NCBI GenBank assembly: GCA_934757845.1
Contig: CAKVLQ010000009.1
Span: 1 to 41,032 of the forward strand
DNA: 41,032 bases
Direction of reading: 5' to 3'
Source: an uncultured Clostridia bacterium
GTDB taxonomy: Bacteria; Bacillota; Clostridia; Christensenellales; UBA1242
Shown in pieces: positions 1 to 8,206 of this stretch (position 1 is the first letter of the stretch; every line of letters starts with the position of its first letter). A model generated the notes under the pieces. It saw only the letters and a list, made by a program, of their open reading frames with translations. It had not been told where the DNA came from and did no database searches. A program made the translations under genes and the position numbers.

Positions 1-699
1 AACAAAAAAGTTGAAAAAACCGAAGTTACTTGCAAAATAATGGCAATACAGCAAGCCAATTTGACTGAAAGTGCAGCGGAGAACGAACTTTTAACACAAC
101 TTGATGCTGGTTATAAATATTTTTATGAAGAAAAAGAATATATTGAAAGTAGTGAAGGAAATTATCCATATATAGATACAGGAATAGCACCTACTTCAAA
201 TATGAGATTTGTAGGAGATGTTTATTTTCAAAGACCAACAAATGGGAATGATATTTTTCTTTTTATGGTAGGAGAGGGATATAAAAATTTTAATGGCCTC
301 ATGATTACAACTGCTCGTGGTGTATATTTTGGAACAGGAACTTCTTCTGGCTGGGTTGGGACTTTAAATGAAACATTAGACTTTTATAGATTTAATTTTG
401 AATATTCTTATAATGTTGAGACTTTGAAAGCGGAATTAAAATCTAATTATGGAAATTTTTCCAAAACTTACAATTCTATTACTCTGTTTGATGGCAATTT
501 CAAACTATTTGGAGAAGATATATATCGGGGTTATTGGCAAATGCGATGTTATTCATTTAAAATCTATGATAATGATATTTTAGTTCGAGATTATATTCCT
601 TGTGTTAGAAAATCTGACAATAAACCTGGTTTGTATGACAAAGTTTCAAAAACATTTTTCACTAATGCGGGAACTAGTGCAGACTTTTTGTGGGGATAA
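1..699 (+). CDS. LamG-like surface or phage-type protein, 3' part
   Basis: The frame is open from base 1, so this is the C-terminal end of a longer protein; the first in-frame ATG at 40 need not be a real start. The visible 232 residues hold one domain, beginning near EYIESSEGNYPYIDTGI and ending with RDYIPCVRKSDNKPGLYD and FFTNAGTSADF. From memory this arrangement (EYIES..YIDTGI ... RDFIPC.R..D...GLYD....F.TN.GTG) is common in large Bacillota surface proteins and phage-tail-like proteins with a concanavalin A/LamG fold. Substrate or partner binding is the likely role, but no ligand can be named. A terminator follows directly. Family assignment is moderate; function is unknown. Confidence 0.6.
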   Translation, partial: NKKVEKTEVTCKIMAIQQANLTESAAENELLTQLDAGYKYFYEEKEYIESSEGNYPYIDTGIAPTSNMRFVGDVYFQRPTNGNDIFLFMVGEGYKNFNGLMITTARGVYFGTGTSSGWVGTLNETLDFYRFNFEYSYNVETLKAELKSNYGNFSKTYNSITLFDGNFKLFGEDIYRGYWQMRCYSFKIYDNDILVRDYIPCVRKSDNKPGLYDKVSKTFFTNAGTSADFLWG

Positions 700-718
700 A
701 ATTATTAGTTTTAATTTT

Positions 719-756
719 AACTATAAAACTTTATTTAGGGTTTTATAGTTTTTTTG
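719..756 (+). terminator. intrinsic terminator of the LamG-like gene
   Basis: The arms AACTATAAAA (719-728) and TTTTATAGTT (741-750) are perfectly complementary and are followed by a T run. Confidence 0.75.
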
Positions 757-804
757 TAAAAGGGAAGAGTGGCTTTTATTTAAAAATTATAAAAATTTGT
801 AAAA

Positions 805-828
805 AAACTTCACTTTAAAGCGAAGTTT
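805..828 (-). terminator. intrinsic terminator of the lipoprotein gene
   Basis: AAACTTC (805-811) pairs with GAAGTTT (822-828). Read on the minus strand it ends in a T run, just beyond the stop codon at 844. Confidence 0.65.
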
Positions 829-843
829 ATTATAAAAAAAGTT

Positions 844-1632
844 TTAAAAAATTATTTCTTTTATTATGGTGTAATCGTCTTTATATCTTGTAAATTCATC
901 TTCGGGGTCATCAATCCCATTAGAGTTATATTTATATTCAAAATAATATGATTTTTTTTCGTTATTTGAGTTGTCATAATTATTTTGCTCGTTTAAATTA
1001 TCAGCATTATCCATATTATTTGAGTTATTAGTTTTGTTTGTTATGTTTTTTATTTGCTGTTTAATATCATTGTTATTCACAGAATTTTCAGACCGATTTG
1101 CATTTTTTATTTTTTCAAATTCAAATTTTATTTTTTCAAACTGCTGGTCAAAGGTTTCCCAAAAGTTTTGTTTTAATGCATTTATTTCGTCAAAGAAGTT
1201 TGAAAAATTATATTCAAAATTATTTTCAAAGTTTTGGTTTATTTTTGTGGCGATAGATCTTTGATTTTGTGGATATTTGCTATAATCAAGTTTTGGGCTT
1301 GAAACAAAAAGTGTGCATCTATCGCAAAAATTTCCGTCTTCACTTATTGCTGTTATCACTGTTCGACCTTTATTTTTGGCAAAAACTATTCCGTCATCAA
1401 CTGATGCGATATTATCGTTATCACTTTGCCAAATTATGTTTTGATTTTGGGCATTAAACGGAAAAACTTGTGCAAGCAAAACAATTTTTTCGCCAATGTT
1501 TGCATAGGCATGGCTTTTGTTTATAACTATGTTTTCTACATTAATAATATTGCTTGGTGTTTCGTTATTTGTGCACCCACACAAACATAAACTAAAAACA
1601 AATATAAAAAATAGATATACAAATTTTTTCAT
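844..1632 (-). CDS. Lipoprotein with Big2-like domain and Asn-rich tail
   Basis: The 262-residue protein begins with Lys-Lys, a hydrophobic stretch and a lipobox-like LCGC, so Cys20 is the likely lipidated residue and the protein should sit on the outer face of the membrane. Residues about 33-112 resemble a bacterial Ig-like Big2 domain: a VFPFNAQNQNIIWQSDND segment, then IASVDDGIVFAKNKGRTVITA. This is followed by a charged helical stretch and an Asn-rich low-complexity region near residues 185-222. Big2 domains are usually adhesive or structural. No ribosome site is visible upstream of the ATG. Lipoprotein status is well supported; any binding partner is unknown. Confidence 0.7.
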   Translation of the reverse strand: MKKFVYLFFIFVFSLCLCGCTNNETPSNIINVENIVINKSHAYANIGEKIVLLAQVFPFNAQNQNIIWQSDNDNIASVDDGIVFAKNKGRTVITAISEDGNFCDRCTLFVSSPKLDYSKYPQNQRSIATKINQNFENNFEYNFSNFFDEINALKQNFWETFDQQFEKIKFEFEKIKNANRSENSVNNNDIKQQIKNITNKTNNSNNMDNADNLNEQNNYDNSNNEKKSYYFEYKYNSNGIDDPEDEFTRYKDDYTIIKEIIF

Positions 1633-1703
1633 ATATCTATTTTTTGTTTTATTTTTATAATTATGTATTTGCTTTTATTTTTGCGTATTTCTTTAAAAAA
1701 ACT

Positions 1704-2294
1704 TTATTCAACAACCAAATTTCGTTTTAGTTTTTCATAACAACTAAAGCACAAACTTTCATAGGTTTCATTTCCGCCAATCAAAATTTCATCACCAGTT
1801 AGGGTTAATTTTCCATTAATAAATCTTGCGTTTACATTTGCTTTTTTTCCACATCTGCAAACCGATTTAATTTCGGCAAGAGAATCAGCAATTTCAACAA
1901 GTCGTTTGCTTCCTTCAAAAAGTTCGGTTTTAAAATTTGTTAAAAGTCCATAACACAAAACTTGATATTTTCTTGACACAACTTGTAATTGCTCAACTTG
2001 AATTGCTGAACAAAATTGACATTCGTCAACAATAACAACAAATTCTTCTTGATGCTCTCGATTTTTTTCAATAACATCAATCAAGTTGTCGTCTTTTGAA
2101 AAAGTAACGCAATTACTAGTTAAGCCAATTCGGCTTTTGCAAACAACTTTTCCGTCTTTAATATCTCTTGTGTCGATAACAGGTTTTAAAAGCAAAACTT
2201 TAAAACCTTTTTGTTCATAATTGAATTTTGTCATTAATGCTTGGGCAGTTTTTGAACTTCCCATAGTTCCATATCTAAAATATAATTTTGCCAT
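1704..2294 (-). CDS. tdk: Thymidine kinase, type II
   Basis: This enzyme phosphorylates thymidine to dTMP in the salvage pathway, in the cytoplasm. The 196 residues match the type II (bacterial/TK1-like) family in length and order. The P-loop GTMGSSKT is at 9-16, the Walker B and catalytic acid are in VVIVDECQF (Asp90, Glu91), and YGLLTNFKTELFEGS (115-129) corresponds to the family's YGLRTDF..E motif. The lasso region has four zinc cysteines: C146 and C148, then C182 and C185. A GGAAGGAT ribosome site lies 8 nt before the ATG, and a TGCTATAAT extended -10 is upstream. It appears to be monocistronic. Confidence 0.95.
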   Translation of the reverse strand: MAKLYFRYGTMGSSKTAQALMTKFNYEQKGFKVLLLKPVIDTRDIKDGKVVCKSRIGLTSNCVTFSKDDNLIDVIEKNREHQEEFVVIVDECQFCSAIQVEQLQVVSRKYQVLCYGLLTNFKTELFEGSKRLVEIADSLAEIKSVCRCGKKANVNARFINGKLTLTGDEILIGGNETYESLCFSCYEKLKRNLVVE

Positions 2295-2386
2295 AAATTA
2301 TCCTTCCTTTTCAAGCATTATTATAGCACCAACAATCAAAAGAATTAAAATGTTTTTGACAAAAAAATTAAATTTATAACAAAATT

Positions 2387-2413
2387 AAAGCACCACAAAT
2401 TAAGTGATGCTTT
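2387..2413 (-). terminator. terminator of the collagen-like gene
   Basis: AAAGCA plus CAC (2387-2396) pairs with GTG plus TGCTTT (2404-2413) across one C/A mismatch. It lies just downstream of the stop at 2424 on the minus strand. The T tract is interrupted. Confidence 0.5.
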
Positions 2414-2423
2414 GGCTTGAAAA

Positions 2424-3017
2424 TTAAAAACTTGAAAGTTTTAAAACATTAAGTTCGGCATGGTCAAGTTCAACTTGGTCGCCATTTCGATTAAATAAAG
2501 CAACGGTTATAGGGACATTTGCAACATTTATTATTGTTGAAAATGTGTTAACACCTGTTTCTTTGCCGTTTTGTGAAGTTACATAAAAAGAATGGTCAAT
2601 TCCACCGATTGTAACAGTAAACTCAACTGTGTCGTTTTCGGTTGTTATTTCAACAGTTGAAATAATTTGATAAATTCCAGCCGAATTTATTGTTATTTGA
2701 TTGTTATTAAATTCAAGGTCGGTGTTTGGCGAAAGATAATTGGTGCCAGTGATAGAAACAATTTCATCGTTTTGAATTGTTTGGTCAAGACTGTTTAGGT
2801 TGCTTGAAAGCAAAATATTGTTTGCTCCTGCTGTTCCCGTAGCACCAGTAGCCCCTGTTGCACCCGTAGCACCAGTTGGACCAATAGGACCTTGTTCGCC
2901 ACGAGCGCCCATTGGACCCATAGGACCAGTTGGTCCGGTTGGACCAATTATAAATCTATTTCTTTCAATGCTTTTATTTTCACAGCAACAATTATTAATG
3001 TGGCAAAATAGTGGCAT
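2424..3017 (-). CDS. Collagen-like protein with BclA-type C-terminal domain
   Basis: The 197-residue protein has a short Cys-rich head (C5, C10, C11, C12), then about 14 collagen Gly-X-Y triplets at 25-66 rich in GPT, GPM and GAT. A beta-rich C-terminal domain of about 130 residues follows, starting near NNILLSSNL. This layout resembles exosporium or spore-surface collagen-like proteins such as BclA, in which the C-terminal jelly-roll trimerises and the collagen part forms a filament. There is no classical signal peptide. AAAGGAG stands 8 nt before the ATG. A spore-surface location is an inference: the nearby CwlD-like amidase is compatible with it, but no sporulation-specific gene proves sporulation. 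Confidence 0.8.
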   Translation of the reverse strand: MPLFCHINNCCCENKSIERNRFIIGPTGPTGPMGPMGARGEQGPIGPTGATGATGATGATGTAGANNILLSSNLNSLDQTIQNDEIVSITGTNYLSPNTDLEFNNNQITINSAGIYQIISTVEITTENDTVEFTVTIGGIDHSFYVTSQNGKETGVNTFSTIINVANVPITVALFNRNGDQVELDHAELNVLKLSSF

Positions 3018-3109
3018 AAAAGTTTCTCCTTTAATTTATTTGATAACTAAAAAGTTTATCTATTTCATTTTATTAAAAACATAAAAATTGTGTTAAATTA
3101 AAATTATTA

Positions 3110-3138
3110 TTGAAATTTTAAGATATTTGTTATATAAT
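3110..3138 (+). promoter_or_regulatory. promoter giving a leaderless mRNA
   Basis: TTGAAA (3110-3115), a 17-nt spacer and TATAAT (3133-3138) place the expected +1 on the A of the ATG at 3145. No ribosome site lies between. Confidence 0.75.
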
Positions 3139-3144
3139 TAAATT

Positions 3145-4074
3145 ATGGAAGACTTAAATGCTTTAAAAGAAAATATCTGCCAAAAATATTTTGAAGATTC
3201 ATTTAACAATGTTCAAACTTTGTTAAGTGCAATCAATGTCGCTTATGCAAACAAAATGATTGACAGAAAGCCTGAATATAAAGACCTTATATGTTTTTAT
3301 TCGGCACTAAACTGCGATGATGAATCAGTTTTAAAAACTATTGCTAGGTTTGACGGAAAAGATTTAAAGGCTGGCATTTATGATGCTTATAGAGAAGCAT
3401 TAACAAAAACTTTTCAAAAAATTAAAAATGATTGTTATGTTTTTAGCGAAGACGATTATGAAACAACAATAGACAATAAAGTTAAAGTTTATAACATTCA
3501 TTTGCATTCAAACAAAATGCTTATTAATGTTTCAAAATTAGACCGAAATTCAAAATTTGATAGAAACATGAAAGAGTCTATTAATAATTATATATATCAT
3601 CGAGAAAACCGAAAAATTGAACAAGATTATAAATCTTTAAGTTTTGTTGATAATAAAAATATAAAGGCGTTTGCAAATTTTAACAAATTTTTAACTTTTG
3701 TTTATCCATCAACTATTGAAGATGATTTTGTTATTGCAATTTCAAAAAAAGATGCTTTGGTTGATTTTGAGGATTTTAGACCAACAACATTTGTAAAACC
3801 CGATTTTGTTGATGCAAAAACTTTGCTTGACAGCACCAACAATTTTAACGAAATTGCTGTTTTAAGAAAAGATGTTTATTCAATCGACGCAAAAGAAGTT
3901 AAACCTATTGCAATTTTGGCAACGGGAGAAATTACAGAACTTGAAAAACAAATTGCAAAAGAATATAATCTTGACATTATTTTGTCGGAAGCAAAATATA
4001 AAAGTTATCAAATAAAAAATAACTATTCATTAAAAGCAAATCAAATTTCTTATGATTTTGATAAGGCATTTTAA
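3145..4074 (+). CDS. Unknown 309-residue soluble protein
   Basis: I do not recognise this family. The protein is acidic/basic mixed, lacks a signal peptide or membrane segment, and is predicted mainly helical in its first 170 residues. It has a beta-containing segment near residues 180-260 (FLTFVYPSTIEDDFVIAIS, then VKPIAILATGEITELEKQ). The start at 3145 is chosen because the next in-frame Met is at codon 37 and a near-consensus promoter ends exactly 6 nt before this ATG. The absence of a ribosome site therefore fits a leaderless transcript. It is monocistronic and ends at the strong bidirectional terminator. Cytoplasmic location is inferred. Confidence 0.75.
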   Translation: MEDLNALKENICQKYFEDSFNNVQTLLSAINVAYANKMIDRKPEYKDLICFYSALNCDDESVLKTIARFDGKDLKAGIYDAYREALTKTFQKIKNDCYVFSEDDYETTIDNKVKVYNIHLHSNKMLINVSKLDRNSKFDRNMKESINNYIYHRENRKIEQDYKSLSFVDNKNIKAFANFNKFLTFVYPSTIEDDFVIAISKKDALVDFEDFRPTTFVKPDFVDAKTLLDSTNNFNEIAVLRKDVYSIDAKEVKPIAILATGEITELEKQIAKEYNLDIILSEAKYKSYQIKNNYSLKANQISYDFDKAF

Positions 4075-4179
4075 TTATATATTATTGAAAATTATAAAAT
4101 TATTAGGAATTAAGAAATAGAAAAACAAAAAAGATTTTAAAAAAAAGCAAAAATTATAAGAGAATATAAAACAAAATAA

Positions 4180-4243
4180 AAAAAACACCTATAAAAATGA
4201 AGTGCCACCAAAGTGGCACTTCAAAAAATTAGGTGTTTTTTTA
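4180..4243. terminator. nested bidirectional terminator
   Basis: The inner perfect 10-bp stem is GAAGTGCCAC (4199-4208) with GTGGCACTTC (4213-4222). It is nested inside an outer stem AAAACACCT / AGGTGTTTT with A and T runs on both sides. It serves the converging genes at 3145-4074 and 4241-6034 and overlaps the latter's stop codon. Confidence 0.85.
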
Positions 4244-6034
4244 TTCCTCTTCATTAAATTGAGAGTTATAAAGTTCGCTATAAAATCCATTTTTAGAAAG
4301 TAATTGTTCATGAGTTCCGTTTTCAACAATATTGCCGTCTTTAATAACCAAAATCATGTCGGCATTTTTTATGGTTGAAAGCCTGTGAGCAATAACAAAT
4401 GAAGTTCGATTTTTTGTTAAATTATCCATTGCGTTTTGAATTAAGATTTCAGTTTTTGTGTCAACATTGCTTGTCGCTTCGTCCAAAATCAAAAGTGGAG
4501 AATTTTTTAAAATTGCTCTTGCGATAGTAATAAGTTGTTTTTGTCCTGCACTAATTGCACTATCTTCTTTTATCACGGTGTTTATTCCGTCTTTTAAGGT
4601 TGAAACAAAGTGCGTCAAATTTGCTTCATTAAGCACAAAATCAAGTTCGTCATCAGTAACATTTTTATTGTTATAAACGATATTATCTTTAAGCGTTCCT
4701 TCAAACATCCAAGTGTCTTGCAAAACCATTGCAAATATATCTCTAACTTCTTTTCTTGACATATCTTTAATTGAAACATCATCAATCAAAATGTCGCCCG
4801 AATTTGTTTCATAAAACCGCATAAGCAAATTTACAAGTGTTGTTTTTCCCGCACCCGTTGGGCCAACAATCGCAACTTTCATGCCAGGTTGAACAAGGCA
4901 CGAAAAGTTTGGAATTATAACTTTGTTTTCGTCATAACCAAAGCAAACATTTTTAAATTCAACTTTGCCCTTAATTTTATTAGAATCATTTAAAAGAAGA
5001 TATGGTTTGTTAGAGTCGTCATCAATTTCTTCTTCGCCCAAAAATTCAAAAATTCGTTCACTTGCGGCTGCTGCCATTTGCAAAGTGTTAACAGATTGAG
5101 CAAGTTGGGTAAGTGGGCTTTGAAACAAATTTACATAAACCAAAAATGCGGTAATTGTTCCAAAACTAACACTTCCATTTGTTGCCAAAAGCAACCCACC
5201 AACAACGCAAACGCTTGCATAAGCAAAATATGAAACAAAACTCATCATTGGTTGCATAAGCCCGCCAAAAATTTGGGCTTTGAACATGGTTTTGTGAAGT
5301 TTGTTATTAACACCATCAAATTCTTCACTTTTTTGATTTTCGGCATTAAAAGCCTTAATTATAATGCTGTTTGAATAATTTTCTTCAACAACCGAGTTGA
5401 TTTCGCCAACTTGTTGTTGATTTTTTTTGAAAAGCGGAATTGCAAATTTTGAAATTATCAAAAACATAATAAGCATAAGTGGTATTGAAGCCAAAATTGT
5501 TAATGCCATAATCCAATTAGTTATAAACATTGCAATCAAAACACCCAAAATCATAAACACAGATTGAATTAATGTTGTTATTGATTGTTGAATTGAAGAA
5601 CCAAGAGTATCAACATCGTTTGTAATTCGGCTTAATGTGTCGCCATAAGGGTGAGAATCAAAATATTTTAATTTCATTCTGTTTATTTTTGATGTTATTT
5701 GAGTTCTTAAATCTTTTGAATATTTTTGTGTTACTCCATTCATAATAAAGCCCGATAAATAATTTAGAAGGGCGTCAACAGAATAAAACACAATCAAAAC
5801 AATTCCAAGTTCCAATATTTTTTGCATATTAATGCTTTGCGTTCCAGCATTTTCGGTTATGTGATTTGTAAGTTTACTTAACCATTGTGGTGCTAAAATA
5901 GCGCAAACAACCGAAATTATTAAACATATAGAAGAAATTATAATTTGAGGGTAATATTTTTTTAATGATTTTAACATTAGTTTTAGGTTGGGAAGTAGTT
6001 TTACTTTTTTTGTTTCTGCAAATTGATGTTTCAT
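4241..6034 (-). CDS. ABC exporter half-transporter, catalytically competent subunit
   Basis: This is a 597-residue type IV ABC exporter half: about six membrane helices in residues 30-310, then a nucleotide-binding domain. Walker A GPTGAGKTT is at 391-399, Q-loop Gln439, Walker B LLILDE at 514-519 with catalytic Glu519, and the switch is His550. Its signature is ISAGQ (494-498) instead of LSGGQ. It overlaps the upstream subunit by ATGA, which implies translational coupling and a heterodimer. In such pairs (BmrCD, LmrCD, TM287/288) one ATP site is degenerate; here the degraded signature belongs to that site. Transport of drugs, lipids or peptides across the membrane is likely, but the substrate cannot be told. 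Confidence 0.92.
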   Translation of the reverse strand: MKHQFAETKKVKLLPNLKLMLKSLKKYYPQIIISSICLIISVVCAILAPQWLSKLTNHITENAGTQSINMQKILELGIVLIVFYSVDALLNYLSGFIMNGVTQKYSKDLRTQITSKINRMKLKYFDSHPYGDTLSRITNDVDTLGSSIQQSITTLIQSVFMILGVLIAMFITNWIMALTILASIPLMLIMFLIISKFAIPLFKKNQQQVGEINSVVEENYSNSIIIKAFNAENQKSEEFDGVNNKLHKTMFKAQIFGGLMQPMMSFVSYFAYASVCVVGGLLLATNGSVSFGTITAFLVYVNLFQSPLTQLAQSVNTLQMAAAASERIFEFLGEEEIDDDSNKPYLLLNDSNKIKGKVEFKNVCFGYDENKVIIPNFSCLVQPGMKVAIVGPTGAGKTTLVNLLMRFYETNSGDILIDDVSIKDMSRKEVRDIFAMVLQDTWMFEGTLKDNIVYNNKNVTDDELDFVLNEANLTHFVSTLKDGINTVIKEDSAISAGQKQLITIARAILKNSPLLILDEATSNVDTKTEILIQNAMDNLTKNRTSFVIAHRLSTIKNADMILVIKDGNIVENGTHEQLLSKNGFYSELYNSQFNEEE

Positions 6035-7908
6035 AAACTTAATTCCTCCTTTGATAGTTGTGAAAGTGCTATGCTTTTATATTCTTCGCAAGTTTCAAGT
6101 AATTCTTTGTGCGACCCAATTCCAGCAATTTTGCCGTCTTCAAGAACAATAATTTTATCGGCATCAATAATAGTTCCAATTCGTTGAGCAACAATAATTT
6201 TTGTGCTTTTTTCATTTATCTTTGCCAAATTTTCTCTAATTTCTTTGTCGGTTTTAAAATCAAGTGCCGAAAAGCAATCGTCAAAAACATAAATTTGTGG
6301 TTTTTTGATTATGCTTCTTGCAATTTGCAATCTTTGTTTTTGTCCGCCCGACAAATTTTTTCCGCCACTTGAAACTTCAAAATCAAGTTTTTCAGGTTTA
6401 GAGTTAATAAATTCTTCACATTTTGAAATTTTTATTGCTTCCATAATTTCTTCGTCTGTTGCATTTTCTTTTCCAAGCAACAAATTGCTTTTGATAGAGC
6501 CCTTGAACAAAACGGCTTTTTGTGGAACATATCCAATCAAATTTCTAATAGTGGTTTGTTTTAAGTTTTTAACATTCACGCCATTAATCAAAACTTCGCC
6601 ACTTGTTGCGTCAAAAAATCGTGGAATTAAGTTAACAAGCGTTGTTTTGCCACTTCCTGTTCCGCCAATAATAGCAAGGGTTTCACCTTTTTTTGCTTTA
6701 AAGGAAATATTAGACAAAATGTTTTCTTCACCGTCTTGATATTTAAAGCAAACATCTCTAAACTCAATCGTGCCATCATCAACAAATGGTTCGTCATTTT
6801 GGGGGTCTTGTATCATGCTTGTTGAGTCTAAAATTTCATTAATTCGTTTTGCACTAACGCACGCTCTTGGAAAGAAAATAAACATCATCATAAGCATAAC
6901 AAAACTCATAATAATTTGAGAAGAAAGCATCATAAACGAAGTTACAGTTGCATAATCAATGGTTCCAGCATTAATCAAACTTGCACCAATCCAATAAATA
7001 GCAAGAGAAATTCCGTTCATAATAAGCATCATGGTTGGGCTCATTGCTGCCATAACTCTGCCAGTAAAAATTTGAGTTTTTGTGAATGTTTTGTTTGCTT
7101 GGTCAAACTTTTGTTCTTGATAACTTTCAGCATTAAATGCACGAATAACTCTTATTCCTGTTAAGTTTTCTCGTGTAATCATGTTTAAGTTATCGGTTAG
7201 TTTTTGAACAACTTTAAATTTTGGAATTAGCAAAACAACCATTGTTATTATTGAAACAATCAAACACAAAATTGCAATTATTGTTGCAAGAGTAAGTTCA
7301 AAACTTGAAACTCTAATTTTTATAATAGCCCAAATTGCAGTAACTGGGGCAGCGAACACCATTCGCATCATAAGCAAGTTTGCCATTTGAACTTGTTGAA
7401 TATCGTTGGTCGAACGAGTGATTAATGATGCGGTTGAAAATTTGTTAATTTCACCCATAGAAAGGCTTTGAACTTTGTTATATATTTTTTCTCTAACATT
7501 TGATGATAAGTTTGAAGCAACAAATGATGCCAAAATTGAAATAACTGCTTGAACTGCCATTATTCCACCAGCAAAAGCAAGCATCATAAGCCCATTAAAC
7601 CAAATTTGGCTTGTTGATGCGGTGCTGATGTTAATAATAAGATTAGCATATTCGCCAGTTATTCCTATTGAACTTAAAAAGTTTGCATCACTTAAACTAT
7701 TAAATCCAAAAGTGTTAACAAGTGTTTCAAACTGCATACCAAGTTCGGCTGGATTGTTGTGATAGTTAAGATAAGAAATTGCTTTTATTATTCCTTGAAC
7801 ATAATCAACTATTGTTATGGTCAAATAAACTTGCAAAACTGTTAATGCTATTATCAAAAACACAAAAAACCAGTCTTTTTTTGATAAATTTTTATATAAT
7901 TTGAACAT
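6031..7908 (-). CDS. ABC exporter half-transporter, degenerate-site subunit
   Basis: The 625-residue partner of the downstream half-transporter has membrane helices through about residue 345 and a large external loop at about 45-100. In the nucleotide-binding domain, Walker A is GGTGSGKT (415-422), Q-loop Gln463 and signature LSGGQ (519-523) is canonical. Walker B ends in Asp-Asp (Asp544 where Glu is expected), and the H-loop reads VAQRIGT with Gln575 instead of His. Its own Walker A/B site should therefore bind but hardly hydrolyse ATP, while its signature completes the active site on the partner. Start: AAAGGAG 7 nt before ATG. It ends in the only TGA stop found in this window. Confidence 0.92.
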   Translation of the reverse strand: MFKLYKNLSKKDWFFVFLIIALTVLQVYLTITIVDYVQGIIKAISYLNYHNNPAELGMQFETLVNTFGFNSLSDANFLSSIGITGEYANLIINISTASTSQIWFNGLMMLAFAGGIMAVQAVISILASFVASNLSSNVREKIYNKVQSLSMGEINKFSTASLITRSTNDIQQVQMANLLMMRMVFAAPVTAIWAIIKIRVSSFELTLATIIAILCLIVSIITMVVLLIPKFKVVQKLTDNLNMITRENLTGIRVIRAFNAESYQEQKFDQANKTFTKTQIFTGRVMAAMSPTMMLIMNGISLAIYWIGASLINAGTIDYATVTSFMMLSSQIIMSFVMLMMMFIFFPRACVSAKRINEILDSTSMIQDPQNDEPFVDDGTIEFRDVCFKYQDGEENILSNISFKAKKGETLAIIGGTGSGKTTLVNLIPRFFDATSGEVLINGVNVKNLKQTTIRNLIGYVPQKAVLFKGSIKSNLLLGKENATDEEIMEAIKISKCEEFINSKPEKLDFEVSSGGKNLSGGQKQRLQIARSIIKKPQIYVFDDCFSALDFKTDKEIRENLAKINEKSTKIIVAQRIGTIIDADKIIVLEDGKIAGIGSHKELLETCEEYKSIALSQLSKEELSL

Positions 7909-8162
7909 AATTTTCTCCTTTAATTTCTTTTATATTTTGTTATCATAATTGTTAAAAAATTTTTAATTTAATTAAAACCATAATAGTGCGGGTTATAAAT
8001 AAATTTTGCCTGCTTTTTGTGGCTAGAATTTAATAACGCATAACTTTCATATTATGTTATATATGATATAAACTAACAAAAATATATAGATTATAGCACA
8101 AAAATTTTAAGAAAAAAAATTTTTTTGCACGATTTTGGATTTTGTTTTTAATTTGTTTTTGC

Positions 8163-8191
8163 TTGCAAACAATTTTTTTTTCTTGTATAAT
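8163..8191 (+). promoter_or_regulatory. hisS promoter
   Basis: TTGCAA (8163-8168), a 17-nt spacer and TATAAT (8186-8191). The expected +1 is near 8198, so the untranslated leader would be under 10 nt and begin at the ribosome site. The rest of the 298-nt gap from 7909 is AT-rich with no other feature I can support. Confidence 0.7.
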
Positions 8192-8206
8192 AATAGGGGA
8201 GAAAAT

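Noticed and set aside
2800..3084. Pro-rich open frame on the plus strand opposite the collagen-like gene
   Set aside because: It is the antisense of the Gly-X-Y repeat and has no ribosome site or family features.
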